Positions 1-8,612 of a stretch of DNA of 37,022 nucleotides are shown in pieces. This DNA is from CAZIKB01 sp964539665. GTDB lineage: Bacteria; Zhuqueibacterota; Zhuqueibacteria; Oceanimicrobiales; Oceanimicrobiaceae. The first letter of the stretch is position 1. The number at the start of each line of letters is the position of its first letter. The translations under genes and the position numbers were made by a program. Under the pieces are notes generated by a model that was not told where the DNA came from, did no database searches, and saw only the letters and a list, made by a program, of their open reading frames with translations. The stretch spans positions 1-37,022 of the forward strand of contig CAZIKB010000062.1 of the NCBI GenBank assembly GCA_964539665.1, read 5' to 3'.

Positions 1-146
1 CGTTTCGTTGGTCAAACCGGCAGTCCGGGACTGCGAAAGGAAAATAAGGCATGTTTTGAGCTGTAGTCTCGGACTTCTGCTCGCGTAAATATGGCATTAT
101 ATTTTGTTCCTTCTATTTTCTGCTTATAAAGTAAATTATTTTGTCA

Positions 147-1322
147 TCAATCATTTTGCCTGTTAGATGGTTTTACTGTTTTGAACGTTCCATCAATCGC
201 CTCTATATCTAACCACCACTTCCATTTAGATTTTGGCTTTTCATAACCGAGCAAATCGTCTGCTTTGATGGCCATTTTCCGAAGACTGGGAAAACGTCTC
301 ACAGTCCAATTGACCATTCTGTGGAATGGCGTATCAGGTTTGTTCCAGGGGCAGACTTTTATGCAAGTACCGCATCCGGAGCCGTGCTGATTGCCAATTC
401 TTATACTCGTACACTTTTGGACATCAACAGGCCACTTTTCGTAGTTATTGTGCATTACTTTATCACCGAAGCTGATCGCCTGGGAAGGGCACTCACGGGC
501 ACATTTGCCGCACTTGCTGCAAAAATCCTGAAGGCCAAAATCAATCGGTTTGTCAACAGACAAAGGTAGATCGGTAGTCACGACAGCGGCCTTGAAACGC
601 GGCCCAAGAAATGGATTGAGCACAATATCGCCGATGCGGCACATTTCCCCCAGTCCTGCCCACAATAAGATAGGAGGTACGACTACCTGGTAGTTCATGG
701 CGTGGTGAGCCCGGGCAGGGTAGCCCAGTCGCCGAATATATTCTGCCAGGATGCAGGCAATAAATCCCGAAGTTGAGTAGGAAAGGAAGCTCATGGAATT
801 GCTTATCCAGTCTCTGCCACTAAAAGCAGATGCGGTTTTCCAGTCCTGGTCAATTAATATGGCAATGGCATATTTATGGTTGAGCTCTATCGGCGTTCCA
901 TCCCATCTGCTGTGAGTAAAAACCGCATACTTTGGTAACTGACAAATGCCAACCATATCAGCTCTGAGGAAATAAGCCGTTTCTTTGATATGCCGTGCCG
1001 TTGTTTCCGGATCATCAGGTAACGGCGCTTGCTGCGTTCCTGTTTGTCCGTCCACAAGGGGCGCAAGAGACCTGGACATAGTTAATAAAGCGTCGGACAG
1101 GGGATACTTTTTCATGAAGCGGCGGTATTCCTTCTGCAGGAAGTCCCCATACTCTCCGCGTCCGGCTCGTTGGAAACCGCCATCACGCTCATCAACACGA
1201 GAAATCTCACTCTCGTTAATCAGAGTTGTCGGCATGTCAACCCTTTTTAGAATTTCGACGGGAAATGGGTCCGGATAGTCGCGGTTTTTATCACGATAAG
1301 TGGAGGAAAATGCACGAGTCAT
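147..1322 (-). CDS. Reductive-dehalogenase-like iron-sulfur protein, cytoplasmic
   Basis: 391 aa. The C-terminal part carries two 4Fe-4S clusters: C268-x2-C271-x2-C274-x3-C278 followed by P, and C304-x12-C317-x2-C320-x3-C324 followed by PW. This spacing is typical of the corrinoid-dependent reductive dehalogenase family and the related epoxyqueuosine reductase QueG. The preceding 200 residues would be the cobalamin-binding part. No twin-arginine signal is visible at the N terminus (MTRAFSSTYRD), so the protein should stay in the cytoplasm, unlike respiratory RdhA enzymes. No small membrane anchor gene (rdhB-like) lies next to it. A site AGGAA six bases upstream supports the ATG at 1322. The substrate cannot be read from sequence: it may be dehalogenation or another corrinoid/Fe-S reduction. 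Confidence is high for the fold and low for the reaction. Confidence 0.8.
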   Translation of the reverse strand: MTRAFSSTYRDKNRDYPDPFPVEILKRVDMPTTLINESEISRVDERDGGFQRAGRGEYGDFLQKEYRRFMKKYPLSDALLTMSRSLAPLVDGQTGTQQAPLPDDPETTARHIKETAYFLRADMVGICQLPKYAVFTHSRWDGTPIELNHKYAIAILIDQDWKTASAFSGRDWISNSMSFLSYSTSGFIACILAEYIRRLGYPARAHHAMNYQVVVPPILLWAGLGEMCRIGDIVLNPFLGPRFKAAVVTTDLPLSVDKPIDFGLQDFCSKCGKCARECPSQAISFGDKVMHNNYEKWPVDVQKCTSIRIGNQHGSGCGTCIKVCPWNKPDTPFHRMVNWTVRRFPSLRKMAIKADDLLGYEKPKSKWKWWLDIEAIDGTFKTVKPSNRQND

Positions 1323-1552
1323 AACAGATTCCTAATTATTGAAGGTGATAAAATTTGATCATAATAGATATCTATATATGTTACTTCCCTTGAGGTTGAT
1401 AATTTATTGCTAATATTTAAAAAATAAAAAATGTTTATCAATTACAAGGAAAAAGTACATTAATTTATTACAAGGGTTGTTTTTTCAGTTACATTTATAT
1501 AAATTAATCAAAATACATTATTAATTTACATTTCATTGAGGAGAGAGAAATT

Positions 1553-1969
1553 ATGGAATTAGTAAATATTAATTATTGGGCTGTTCTTGTTTCAGCTGTA
1601 GCTTACAACGTCCTTGGGGGTTTGTGGTATTCACCTATACTATTTGGAAAAGCCTGGATGGCTGCTCAGGGATTGACAGATGCAGATGCGGAAACAATGA
1701 AACAAGGCGCTGCGAAAGCTTATGTGGTTAGTTTTATTGGCTCACTGATAGCGGCATTCGTTCTTGCCATGTTTGTGGAATATGCAAAATCAACTACATT
1801 GCAAGCAGGGCTATCCACTGGATTCTTTATTTGGTTTGGATTCGTCGCAACGACAGCCGCCCCACCGTACTTCTATGAGGATCGCTCTAAAAAAGTGTAT
1901 TTAATGTATGCCGGATATACGCTTGTAGGATTCCTTATCATGGCTGCCATTTTAACACTTTGGAAATAA
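1553..1969 (+). CDS. DUF1761 family small integral membrane protein
   Basis: 138 aa with about four hydrophobic segments. The N-terminal pattern NYWAVLVSAVAYNVLGGLWYS, with a following GKAWM, is characteristic of the DUF1761 family, whose function is unknown. The length is normal for the family. The start is well supported by GAGGAG about ten bases upstream of the ATG. The gene stands alone and converges on the lipoprotein gene at 2033-2518, with a shared strong hairpin between them. Confidence 0.85.
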   Translation: MELVNINYWAVLVSAVAYNVLGGLWYSPILFGKAWMAAQGLTDADAETMKQGAAKAYVVSFIGSLIAAFVLAMFVEYAKSTTLQAGLSTGFFIWFGFVATTAAPPYFYEDRSKKVYLMYAGYTLVGFLIMAAILTLWK

Positions 1970-1983
1970 GTTAAACTTATTTG

Positions 1984-2016
1984 AATTGACAGTCATCTCA
2001 AAGATGACTGTCAATT
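1984..2016. terminator. Bidirectional intrinsic terminator
   Basis: A perfect 14-bp stem (arms 1984-1997 and 2003-2016) closes a 5-base loop between two convergent genes and is followed by short T runs on either strand. It could serve both the DUF1761 gene and the minus-strand lipoprotein gene. Confidence 0.8.
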
Positions 2017-2032
2017 TCTAATGAATATAGTA

Positions 2033-2518
2033 TTATCTCCTTACCGGGGCAGATGTGTGAGCGTGAAGGATTCTCCAATCACCATCTTTTGAAACAAAAA
2101 CCGTAGTTTGAGCAAAGGGTGTTTTAAATGTTTGTCCATCATTTGTTGTTGCAATAGATTCCCCCTCTAAAACTAACAGGGCACTTTTTGATGAAAGCGC
2201 TGTTATATACTGCTGATTGATTTTGTATTCAACTTTTTGCAAACCTCTGAAGCCCTTTTTATAAGTATCAAGAGCTTCCTGGCGAGATAAAATTAGTTGA
2301 CCATTTCGAATGAGCACTCCTTTGTTGTTCTCAAGAATGAAGCTAAACATTTTATCTACATCCGCTTGTTCCGAGGCTTTCATTACTTCGCTATATACAT
2401 GGTTTATGGCGTTTTCAATTTCTATGCGTTCAGAATCTGTTATATCAGGTTGGTTTTGCGTACATGATGATAATAATAATAAAGCAATAACAATAAAATA
2501 TTTTATTAAACTTGACAT
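2033..2518 (-). CDS. NTF2/SnoaL-like (DUF4440-type) lipoprotein
   Basis: 161 aa. The N terminus is a lipoprotein signal with lipobox LSSC and the lipidated Cys at residue 19. The mature part has the layout of the NTF2/SnoaL fold: an N-terminal helix ending in DVDKMFSF, a central beta region, and a C-terminal strand with GDWRILHAHTS. Such domains are usually small-molecule binding or structural; no catalytic set is evident here. GGAGAG lies just upstream of the ATG. The gene is divergent from nothing and is followed by the hairpin at 1984-2016. A periplasmic or outer-membrane-anchored location is inferred from the signal. Confidence 0.7.
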   Translation of the reverse strand: MSSLIKYFIVIALLLLSSCTQNQPDITDSERIEIENAINHVYSEVMKASEQADVDKMFSFILENNKGVLIRNGQLILSRQEALDTYKKGFRGLQKVEYKINQQYITALSSKSALLVLEGESIATTNDGQTFKTPFAQTTVFVSKDGDWRILHAHTSAPVRR

Positions 2519-2721
2519 GCCTCTCTCCTTTTTTTTGAAAATGAAAACTCATCAGTTTATTATTCTCCGATACCTGGGATTGTCAACCGTAAGATTCTTT
2601 CCTCTCCAGATAACGGCATTCCACAGGAAAAACAGGACTTATTCATTTGTAACCTCCTTGGTGAAAAGTAATAAGATGTTTAATTTTCACTAATATAATA
2701 AATGTCTGTGACACCATTATG

Positions 2722-3654
2722 TCAGGTTTGATAATAATTTATGATTTTTTTCGCTTTTTCCTGGATAATTTTTCTTATGTGCTGTGGTTGCAATACTTCT
2801 ACAAATTCTCCGTAACTTAATATTATAGAATAAACCCATTCATCTTCCGGGAAAGATACTTTAACAATTAAATCACCATTTTGCTGAATTTCAATTTGTT
2901 CTTCATCGAAGTAGTCTTCTACTCGTACCCTGGCCTTTGGAGAGAATTTCAGGACAAGATGTGTCCAATAATTCGTATCAATATCTGGTTTCATTACTTC
3001 GTGAACAGACTTTTCCCGACGCACAAATTGCTTTTCTAAAGTGTCAAGAAAATACATTCTCGACAATCGGAATATCCGATAATCTTGCCTCAAACAACAA
3101 TAGGCAAAAAGATACCAGGCATAACCCTTGAAAAGCAAAGTCATTGGCTCAACCGTTCGTACATTCTTTTCACCTTTGTAATTTCTATAATGAAAATTCA
3201 AGAGTCTGTTACTAATGATTGAATGATGTATTTCTTTTAGCTTTTCTCTTTGTTTTTTAGTATAGCCCCAGGGTAGAATATCAATCACCAATTGTTCCAG
3301 ATGCAGATTTAACTGTTCGGTTTTATCTTTCGGAACAAGACTCGTGATCTTTTCAATTGCTGAATCTAATTCTCTATCTTCTAAGGTTGTATTGATCCCC
3401 TTCAATGCTGACAGCATGGCAAGCATGTCATTCAAAGTCAGTAGTTGTCGATCAATTTTATAAGTGTCAATAATGCCAAAGCCCCCATCAGAACCTTGAT
3501 GCGAGGTTATGGGGATACCTGCCAGATTAATTGCATCAATATCTCTGTACACAGTTCGTATTGAGACCTCAAACTTTTCTGCTAACTCGCGGGCAGTGAT
3601 TCTTTTTCTGTTGAGCAGCATGATCGTTATTGCAAGCATTCTATCAATTCGCAT
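2722..3654 (-). CDS. YafY-type HTH-WYL domain transcriptional regulator
   Basis: 310 aa. Residues 1-60 form a DeoR/HTH_11-type winged helix (RITARELAEKFEVSIRTVYR, then DID). A linker precedes the WYL domain around residues 150-225, which contains PMTLLFKGYAWYLFAY and ends in IFRLSRM; a C-terminal WCX extension follows. WYL regulators sense nucleotides or other ligands and often control defence, DNA-damage or metabolic genes. The target is unknown. The gene sits at the left edge of the accessory island and is transcribed away from it. Length and domain order are normal. Confidence 0.85.
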   Translation of the reverse strand: MRIDRMLAITIMLLNRKRITARELAEKFEVSIRTVYRDIDAINLAGIPITSHQGSDGGFGIIDTYKIDRQLLTLNDMLAMLSALKGINTTLEDRELDSAIEKITSLVPKDKTEQLNLHLEQLVIDILPWGYTKKQREKLKEIHHSIISNRLLNFHYRNYKGEKNVRTVEPMTLLFKGYAWYLFAYCCLRQDYRIFRLSRMYFLDTLEKQFVRREKSVHEVMKPDIDTNYWTHLVLKFSPKARVRVEDYFDEEQIEIQQNGDLIVKVSFPEDEWVYSIILSYGEFVEVLQPQHIRKIIQEKAKKIINYYQT

Positions 3655-3821
3655 GGTATTCTCAGCTTTCTTTAACGGGATTATCGATTGTTGGCGTATT
3701 AACTTATAATTCTGAGATGGAATAATAAGTAAATATAATGTATTCTTCTAATTATGGAAAGAGAAAAATGATTTTCATAATCAAAACGGTTTTCCATTTA
3801 GCACAGTAGAAATCATATAAT

Positions 3822-3927
3822 TGTCATTCCGAATCCGCTTTAGCGGGTGAGGAATCTGGTTTCTGACAAAATTAAGCTTTAAGCATTGTCAGAATTCTCA
3901 TCCCGCATAACGGGACACAAAATGACA
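3822..3927. repeat. Palindromic REP/MITE-like element (TGTCATT ends)
   Basis: About 106 bp of imperfect inverted repeat. The left arm starts TGTCATTCCGAA and the right arm ends AAAATGACA. Each arm contains a smaller hairpin (CCGCTTTAGCGG and CCCGCATAACGGG). Related TGTCATT-ended elements occur at 31607-31696. The right arm is also present at about 11172-11198, at the start of the third long-repeat copy. Confidence 0.6.
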
Positions 3928-4453
3928 GAAGCTGAATTAAATGGCTAACCAGAACTTACTCGTGGCTATATCTGATTCACTATCTTTTCTGCTCTCCAAG
4001 TATCTGTCTATATGATTAAGGTCACAAATATTAAATAACTGTGTAAATAGCATTATTCATTGCTTGTTATAAATACTATTTTATCTTTATATTGTATCAG
4101 TAATTCCTTTGTATTTCTTTGCCAATATGAATTAGCAGTCAACCTTCCAATAAAAGATTAACTGAAGTTATGGGGCTGACACTTCATGTAAAGACGAGAT
4201 AATAACGCAGCCACTTTCGATAAAAATTATATGTGTATTCATGTATTTTTTTGTTTTAATGATTTATCGTAATTGACTCGAATAGTTTCATCAACTTGAA
4301 TTATAGCATGTTACCCAGAAGCTTAATATTCTTTCTATTTGCCGGTTACCTTGATAGTAAAACTGTCAAACAACGAATTTAGATTTGCAAAATAAAAATA
4401 CGTTACTCAATTTGGTGTGTTATTCATAAAACCAGACTATCATTTTTATGTGT
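3905..4453. repeat. Direct repeat copy 1 (long form), upstream of ankyrin gene
   Basis: About 550 bp similar over its whole length to 11172-11687, with the last 285 bp also similar to 6231-6520. Conserved landmarks are GAAGTTATGGGGCTGA, then CTTCATG...AAGACGAGATAATAACGCAGCCACTTT (read as separate blocks), GACTCGAATA, CATGTTACCC, CGTTACT and ATAAAACCAGA. The copy ends 21 bp before the ankyrin ATG. I see no ORF in it. It fills the gap between the WYL gene and the ankyrin gene together with the palindromic element at 3822-3927. Confidence 0.8.
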
Positions 4454-4473
4454 AAAATAAAAGCTAAGATACA

Positions 4474-5631
4474 ATGCTGAAGCAACTACTTACACAACTT
4501 TCTTTAAATAAAGAGGGTCGGCTAATTCGTTCAGCTCTTAATGGTCAAAGTGAAAAAGTTCACTCGCTGTTACAATTGGGAATCAATCCAAATTGCAGAT
4601 CGAAGAACGGTTTTACTCCTCTAATGGGGGCTGCATTGGTCGGGAATGTGCCCATCGTTAAACTTATACTGAAGGCTGGTGCAGATCCTAACATGAAAGA
4701 AGAAACAAATGGCTCAACTGCACTATTTTTTGCAGCAGATCAAAATCATACCGAAATGGTAAAGCTTTTGATAAAAGCAGGAGCAGATTTAGAAGCGACT
4801 GATAAGATAGGTGAATACACGCCTCTTTTTTGTTCTGTTTTCAAACAGCATGTAGAAGTAACGAAAATATTAATAAGGGCAGGGGCAAATCCTTTTGTAA
4901 TTGGGAACGAAGGTGAGTCGGTTTTAGAATTAGCGGGAAAATTAGGTAATCAACAAATTCTCGATTTGTTGTACAAATCGGCCAAATCCTCTGATTTTGA
5001 GAAACCTTTGACGCTTAAACAGTTCGAATACTTAACAAGATTGATTTCCGAAAAGAAAGTCAAAATGATGATTGCCGAAGACGTGCCGGTTACTGTTCCT
5101 TATGAGTTGTTTTTATTCCAGAAATTATATTCGAAAAAGAGATTCTTCATACAATTAAACGAAACGGGACAAAAAGTGGAATACCCAACACCATGGCAGA
5201 CAATTCTTGAAGAATACGAATATCATGAATTGAACCAGTTAATGGGCAAGAAAAGTGACTCCAGAGATACAATTGATGACGCAACTGGAAATTTCGGATA
5301 TGAATGGAGCAATCCTATTCCAGTCAATGACGCAGTCGGTGAAAGGAATTATATTGAATCATTACAGTGTCAATGTGGTGCGCCTTTCTTGTACAAGAGA
5401 AGTGGAAGCGTTGGTAAAGGGCCAGATGGTCATATGTTAGATCTATACCGACTTGTATGCTTTAAGTCAAAATGCAAAATCGATCTTTATTTTGATATGT
5501 ACCACGGGTCAGAAAGTAAATTACTTCCTCCAGGTCTACGCCGAAATAGCCAACAAAATGGGATCAGTGTAGAAGAGTATTTGAGATTTCATCCAGACCA
5601 TACTAAAGAAATAGAACACATTATTAGTTGA
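4474..5631 (+). CDS. Ankyrin-repeat protein with C-terminal zinc-ribbon-like domain
   Basis: 385 aa. Residues about 17-165 form four to five ankyrin repeats (for example GFTPLMGAALVGNVPIVKLI, followed by LKAGADPN), a protein-binding scaffold. Residues about 170-290 match nothing I recognise. The C-terminal region has C299-x-C301 and C329-x4-C334, a likely zinc ribbon (CQCGAPF and VCFKSKC). There is no signal peptide or membrane segment. The Shine-Dalgarno site is weak. It lies directly behind repeat copy 1 and 49 bp before a decayed nuclease-like gene, so the two may once have formed one module. Function is unknown. An accessory defence or host-interaction role is inference from context only. 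Confidence 0.75.
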   Translation: MLKQLLTQLSLNKEGRLIRSALNGQSEKVHSLLQLGINPNCRSKNGFTPLMGAALVGNVPIVKLILKAGADPNMKEETNGSTALFFAADQNHTEMVKLLIKAGADLEATDKIGEYTPLFCSVFKQHVEVTKILIRAGANPFVIGNEGESVLELAGKLGNQQILDLLYKSAKSSDFEKPLTLKQFEYLTRLISEKKVKMMIAEDVPVTVPYELFLFQKLYSKKRFFIQLNETGQKVEYPTPWQTILEEYEYHELNQLMGKKSDSRDTIDDATGNFGYEWSNPIPVNDAVGERNYIESLQCQCGAPFLYKRSGSVGKGPDGHMLDLYRLVCFKSKCKIDLYFDMYHGSESKLLPPGLRRNSQQNGISVEEYLRFHPDHTKEIEHIIS

Positions 5632-5680
5632 ACCAAAGAGCATGTAAATTTGAAGTACTTAATCAAGCATAGTCTTTCAT

Positions 5681-6111
5681 ATGAAGAATAGAAAGAAGAA
5701 ATATCCACTCCATGAGTTAGAAGCCGAAGTATTTGAAGAACTTTGCATTGATTTGATACATGGTTCTGGCAAATATAAAAACTTGATGCTTAAACGGCAG
5801 CATGAACACAACTACTTAAATACGGATATATGGGGCAAGTATGTCGATAAAAATGGTGGATCCAGAGCCAATAGCAATCGAAGTCAAGCATTGGCTTCAA
5901 ATGAATGTTAATGCGCTCAAAGATGAAATAAAAGGAAATCACTGAGCAAGAGTTAAAAGCTTTGGGAATGGTATTTGGTAAACAGAAGTGGTGGCAGACG
6001 GGTATAAATTACTTTTTTGGTTTTATCCTTGGTGTTGCATCTTCAATAATTGCGAGTATAGTAATAGACCATTACAAGAAAAGGAAAGCTTTAAGTGCTC
6101 TTACAGATTAG
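5681..6111 (+). pseudogene. Frameshifted PD-(D/E)xK nuclease-like membrane protein
   Basis: The first frame (5681 to about 5860) encodes MKNRKKKYPLHELEAEVFEE and continues to NTDIWGKYVDKNG. Sense then moves by one base into a frame reading DPEPIAIEVKHWLQMNVNAL up to about 5930, and by another base into KEITEQELKALGMVFGKQKW followed by a membrane segment (FFGFILGVASSIIASIVI) and a basic tail ending at the TAG at 6109. The D...E-V-K pattern resembles the active site of Mrr-like PD-(D/E)xK endonucleases. Each shift equals one extra base, in or near the runs at 5848-5860 and 5928-5935. The protein would be about 140 aa and membrane-anchored. Disruption is seen directly; the family call is moderate. 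Confidence 0.6.
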
Positions 6112-6116
6112 GAAGC

Positions 6117-6139
6117 AACGGCACATAATAGCCGTTTTT
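6117..6139 (+). terminator. Intrinsic terminator after the broken nuclease gene
   Basis: A 6-bp stem AACGGC/GCCGTT with an 8-base loop is followed by TTTTT. It lies six bases after the stop codon of the pseudogene's last frame. Confidence 0.65.
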
Positions 6140-6230
6140 ACAGCGACAGCTGGACGCTGACGATCTGGGTTAGTTTTGTGAATTTTTCAAAGTTTTTCTT
6201 GTCGGGATGCTCTGTGCGTGAAGCGGAGCG

Positions 6231-6520
6231 TTATAAAACTGATACTTCATGCAAAGACGAGATAAAAACGCAGCCACTTTCGATAAAAATTGCCTGAGCA
6301 TTCAGGTATTTTTTTACTACAATAATTTATCGTAATAGACTCGAATACTTACATCGACTTGAATCATTGCATGTTACCCGGGATCTTAATTTTCTTACTA
6401 TTTGCCGGTTACCTTGTTAGTAAAAATGCAACAAAACGAAATTTTATTTGCAGAACAAAAATTCGTTACTTAAATTGGTATGTTTTTCATAAAACCAGAT
6501 AATCAATTTGTTGGGGTAAG
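6231..6520. repeat. Direct repeat copy 2 (short form), upstream of HNH gene
   Basis: About 285 bp similar to the second halves of copies 1 and 3. Similarity starts abruptly at GTTATA (6231), where copies 1 and 3 have GTTATG; upstream of that point the sequences are unrelated. It ends at GTTGGGG, where copy 3 has GTTATGT. The HNH gene begins 13-44 bp later depending on its start. The preceding 6140-6230 shows no ORF; with 6125-6231 it may form a long imperfect palindrome. Confidence 0.8.
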
Positions 6521-6563
6521 AATATCATACTCATGGCCAACTTAATACGGTCAATTTACAACA

Positions 6564-7292
6564 TTGGGCAATATAGTGAATCGACGTCAATTATATAAAT
6601 ACAAAGGTGATCGTTGCGCTTATTGCGGTCTCAGCGTAGAGGAGATGGTTGAACGCTATGACACCTTTAATAGAATGTTCGAATTTAATCATATTGATCC
6701 GAATGAGAAACACCCAAATTATGATAACATTATACGACGTGTTATTTCAAATGAACAACTTGATGAGATAGATAAATGTATTTTATTATGTACGAAATGT
6801 CACGGTATTATTCACGCTCAAAATATAACGAGGGAATTGGAAATTATAGTAAAAATAGGTTCAAGAAAGATTAGTCAGAGATTTACGGGACAATTAATTA
6901 TTGATAAGGTGGAACAAAAAACTACTTTCCTTACAAATGAGCTAGTTTTGGTTATCCCATATCGTGTTCAGTTGGGGGAAGAAGAACCAGGCATTCTAAT
7001 CGGTAAGGAGCTTGCGCAAGATAATTATATACCTAACCTCTTAAAGAATATTGCACATTATAAAACGGTCAAAATATATGAATTTGACAGACAATTGCTC
7101 TTGGTACACATGGAGTACATCCAAGATAATGCCGTAGAAATAAAACTAAACATTCGATTTCCTGTTTGGGATATAACTATACGCAAGGAAAAGGGGGGTG
7201 CTCCAACGAATTGGATACGAAGGGGTTTTGCTCTTAGCAGAGAAGGAGAAATAAAAGAAAATGGTACTTTAAACTTCACAATATCACTTTAA
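6564..7292 (+). CDS. HNH-type zinc-binding nuclease-like protein
   Basis: About 242 aa from the TTG at 6564; a GTG at 6576 is the other in-frame choice. The N terminus holds an HNH/McrA-like motif: C18-x2-C21, an FNHIDP block with H43, then C76-x2-C79-H80 and H84. The C-terminal 130 residues are beta-rich and not recognised. There is no ATG in this frame, but an ATG at 6533 in another frame gives MANLIRSIYNIGQYSES, which would join smoothly to RRQLYKYKGDRCAYCG after one frameshift near 6580. The gene may therefore carry a damaged 5' end or use a non-ATG start. It follows repeat copy 2. A DNA-cutting role is inferred from the motif. Confidence 0.7.
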   Translation: MGNIVNRRQLYKYKGDRCAYCGLSVEEMVERYDTFNRMFEFNHIDPNEKHPNYDNIIRRVISNEQLDEIDKCILLCTKCHGIIHAQNITRELEIIVKIGSRKISQRFTGQLIIDKVEQKTTFLTNELVLVIPYRVQLGEEEPGILIGKELAQDNYIPNLLKNIAHYKTVKIYEFDRQLLLVHMEYIQDNAVEIKLNIRFPVWDITIRKEKGGAPTNWIRRGFALSREGEIKENGTLNFTISL

Positions 7293-7503
7293 CAAAAAGT
7301 TGATAATATGTAGAGCTAAATTGCCTAATTTGCGGTTCAAGGTGATGCGCTTCGATAGTGTAATTTTCATAGTTTTGAGCTTTTCAGTTCGTTTAATTTC
7401 AAATTCGTAGTTAGGTGGGTTGAAGACGAGCACACCTTTACCAGATTGTTAGAAAACCAATTATGATTAGATAGTAAACCACATTCTTTATTAAGGAGGC
7501 AGT

Positions 7504-8169
7504 ATGCTAAAGAATAACTACACTTTCGGCCTTTTTCTCTCAGTTTACCTCATGGCCATTTTCTCCTGTCAATCCTCTTCTTCCTCAAAGGAAGACACAA
7601 ATCAAGCAGAAAGCCCAAAGGCAACTTCTTCTCAAAATAAAACCGCTGCAATGTCTTTGAGAAAGTTCTTTCAGATAGAGTCTGTCAGGATTGACTTTAC
7701 TTATTCCGGTATCTTTGAAGGCAAAGAGACATTTTATATTGCCGATTGGGGAAATACAGTTGTGATAGTAGAAGACAAAAAGGAATTTGGCAATCAAGTG
7801 AAACAGACGAGTATTTGGAAAGATAAACTGTCCACGATTTACAACCACTTAGAGAAGAAAGTGTGGCAGGGTAAAATACGAGCGATAGCCACCGAACCTC
7901 CTGCTGTTGCCGGTATCGCCGAATCGCAATTGGAAATGGTCGGTTATAAGAAGATGACTGATGAACAAATTGCGGGAAAGACATGCACGGTTTACGAGAA
8001 TAGTAACCTTAAGGTTAAGTACTGGCTCTGGAAAGGAATCGATCTCAAAATTGTCAATCGTTCAGTTGGGCAGGAGGGCTATGTACGTGAAGCCACAAGC
8101 GTAGTGGAAAATGTGGCCATCCCAGAGAAGTTGTTGGCTGTACCAGAAGGTTATAGTGTGGATCAGTAA
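7504..8169 (+). CDS. Hypothetical lipoprotein (DUF4412/LolA-like pattern)
   Basis: 221 aa. A short signal peptide ends in AIFSC (Cys22), followed by a Ser-rich linker, which suggests a lipoprotein. The C-terminal part contains AGKTCTVYEN, KYWLWKGIDLKI and a final AIPEKLLAVPEGYSV. This layout is seen in periplasmic LolA-like or DUF4412 proteins, where a substituent (K/Y-W-L-W) precedes the last strands. A good AAGGAGG site lies five bases before the ATG. It stands alone. The gap 7293-7503 before it shows no clear feature. Confidence 0.6.
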   Translation: MLKNNYTFGLFLSVYLMAIFSCQSSSSSKEDTNQAESPKATSSQNKTAAMSLRKFFQIESVRIDFTYSGIFEGKETFYIADWGNTVVIVEDKKEFGNQVKQTSIWKDKLSTIYNHLEKKVWQGKIRAIATEPPAVAGIAESQLEMVGYKKMTDEQIAGKTCTVYENSNLKVKYWLWKGIDLKIVNRSVGQEGYVREATSVVENVAIPEKLLAVPEGYSVDQ

Positions 8170-8612
8170 AATACGTGAGCGTGTAAGTGTTTTCCCTCAC
8201 AAGTTTCTCAAACTTACAAAAACGTGTGTCAGGCATGGCACGTAGCTATCGGGGTGAACGTCCCCGTACCAGATGTTCGCGGAGTCCCGACTTGAAGCAT
8301 ATCGGGATTAGGAGAGGGGGCTTACCATGTCAAGCCAAAAATGTAGTATGTTAAAAATATTTTTATCATAATGCGTTCTGTTGCCACAGAGCATACAGAA
8401 TCTTCAGATGAATATTGGCTAAGCAACGCAATGCATGGCTGTTTTTTTGCCATGAACTCAAGGCCTTTTATAATATGACCTGCACCGTGGACATTTGGTC
8501 AGAGAAGCAAAAGCCAGTTGGTGCAGGATATTGCGATTGATTTTATTGCATGCTCTTCGAAAACCTGGTCAATTTTCATTGAAATCTCAAGACCGCCGTT
8601 AGAGCATGAACA
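8170..8612. other. Intergenic region with structured-RNA-like remnant
   Basis: No convincing ORF. Positions 8205-8340 are GC-richer than the flanks and hold two hairpins: CGGGG/CCCCG (8250-8266, loop TGAACGT) and TCCCGA/TCGGGA (8285-8307). The surrounding text (GTGTGTCAGGCATGGCACGT, GGTGAACGTCC) resembles the 5' RNA domain of bacterial group II introns from memory. No reverse-transcriptase ORF follows. The rest, 8340-8612, shows nothing I can name. Confidence 0.4.

Noticed and set aside
321..569. Plus-strand ORF of 82 codons inside the reductive-dehalogenase-like gene
   Set aside because: Antisense shadow of the Fe-S protein; no ribosome site and no family pattern.
7286..7412. TTTAAC...GTTAGGT after the HNH gene as a further attC site
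   Set aside because: The ends fit, but the interior arms do not pair convincingly by eye.
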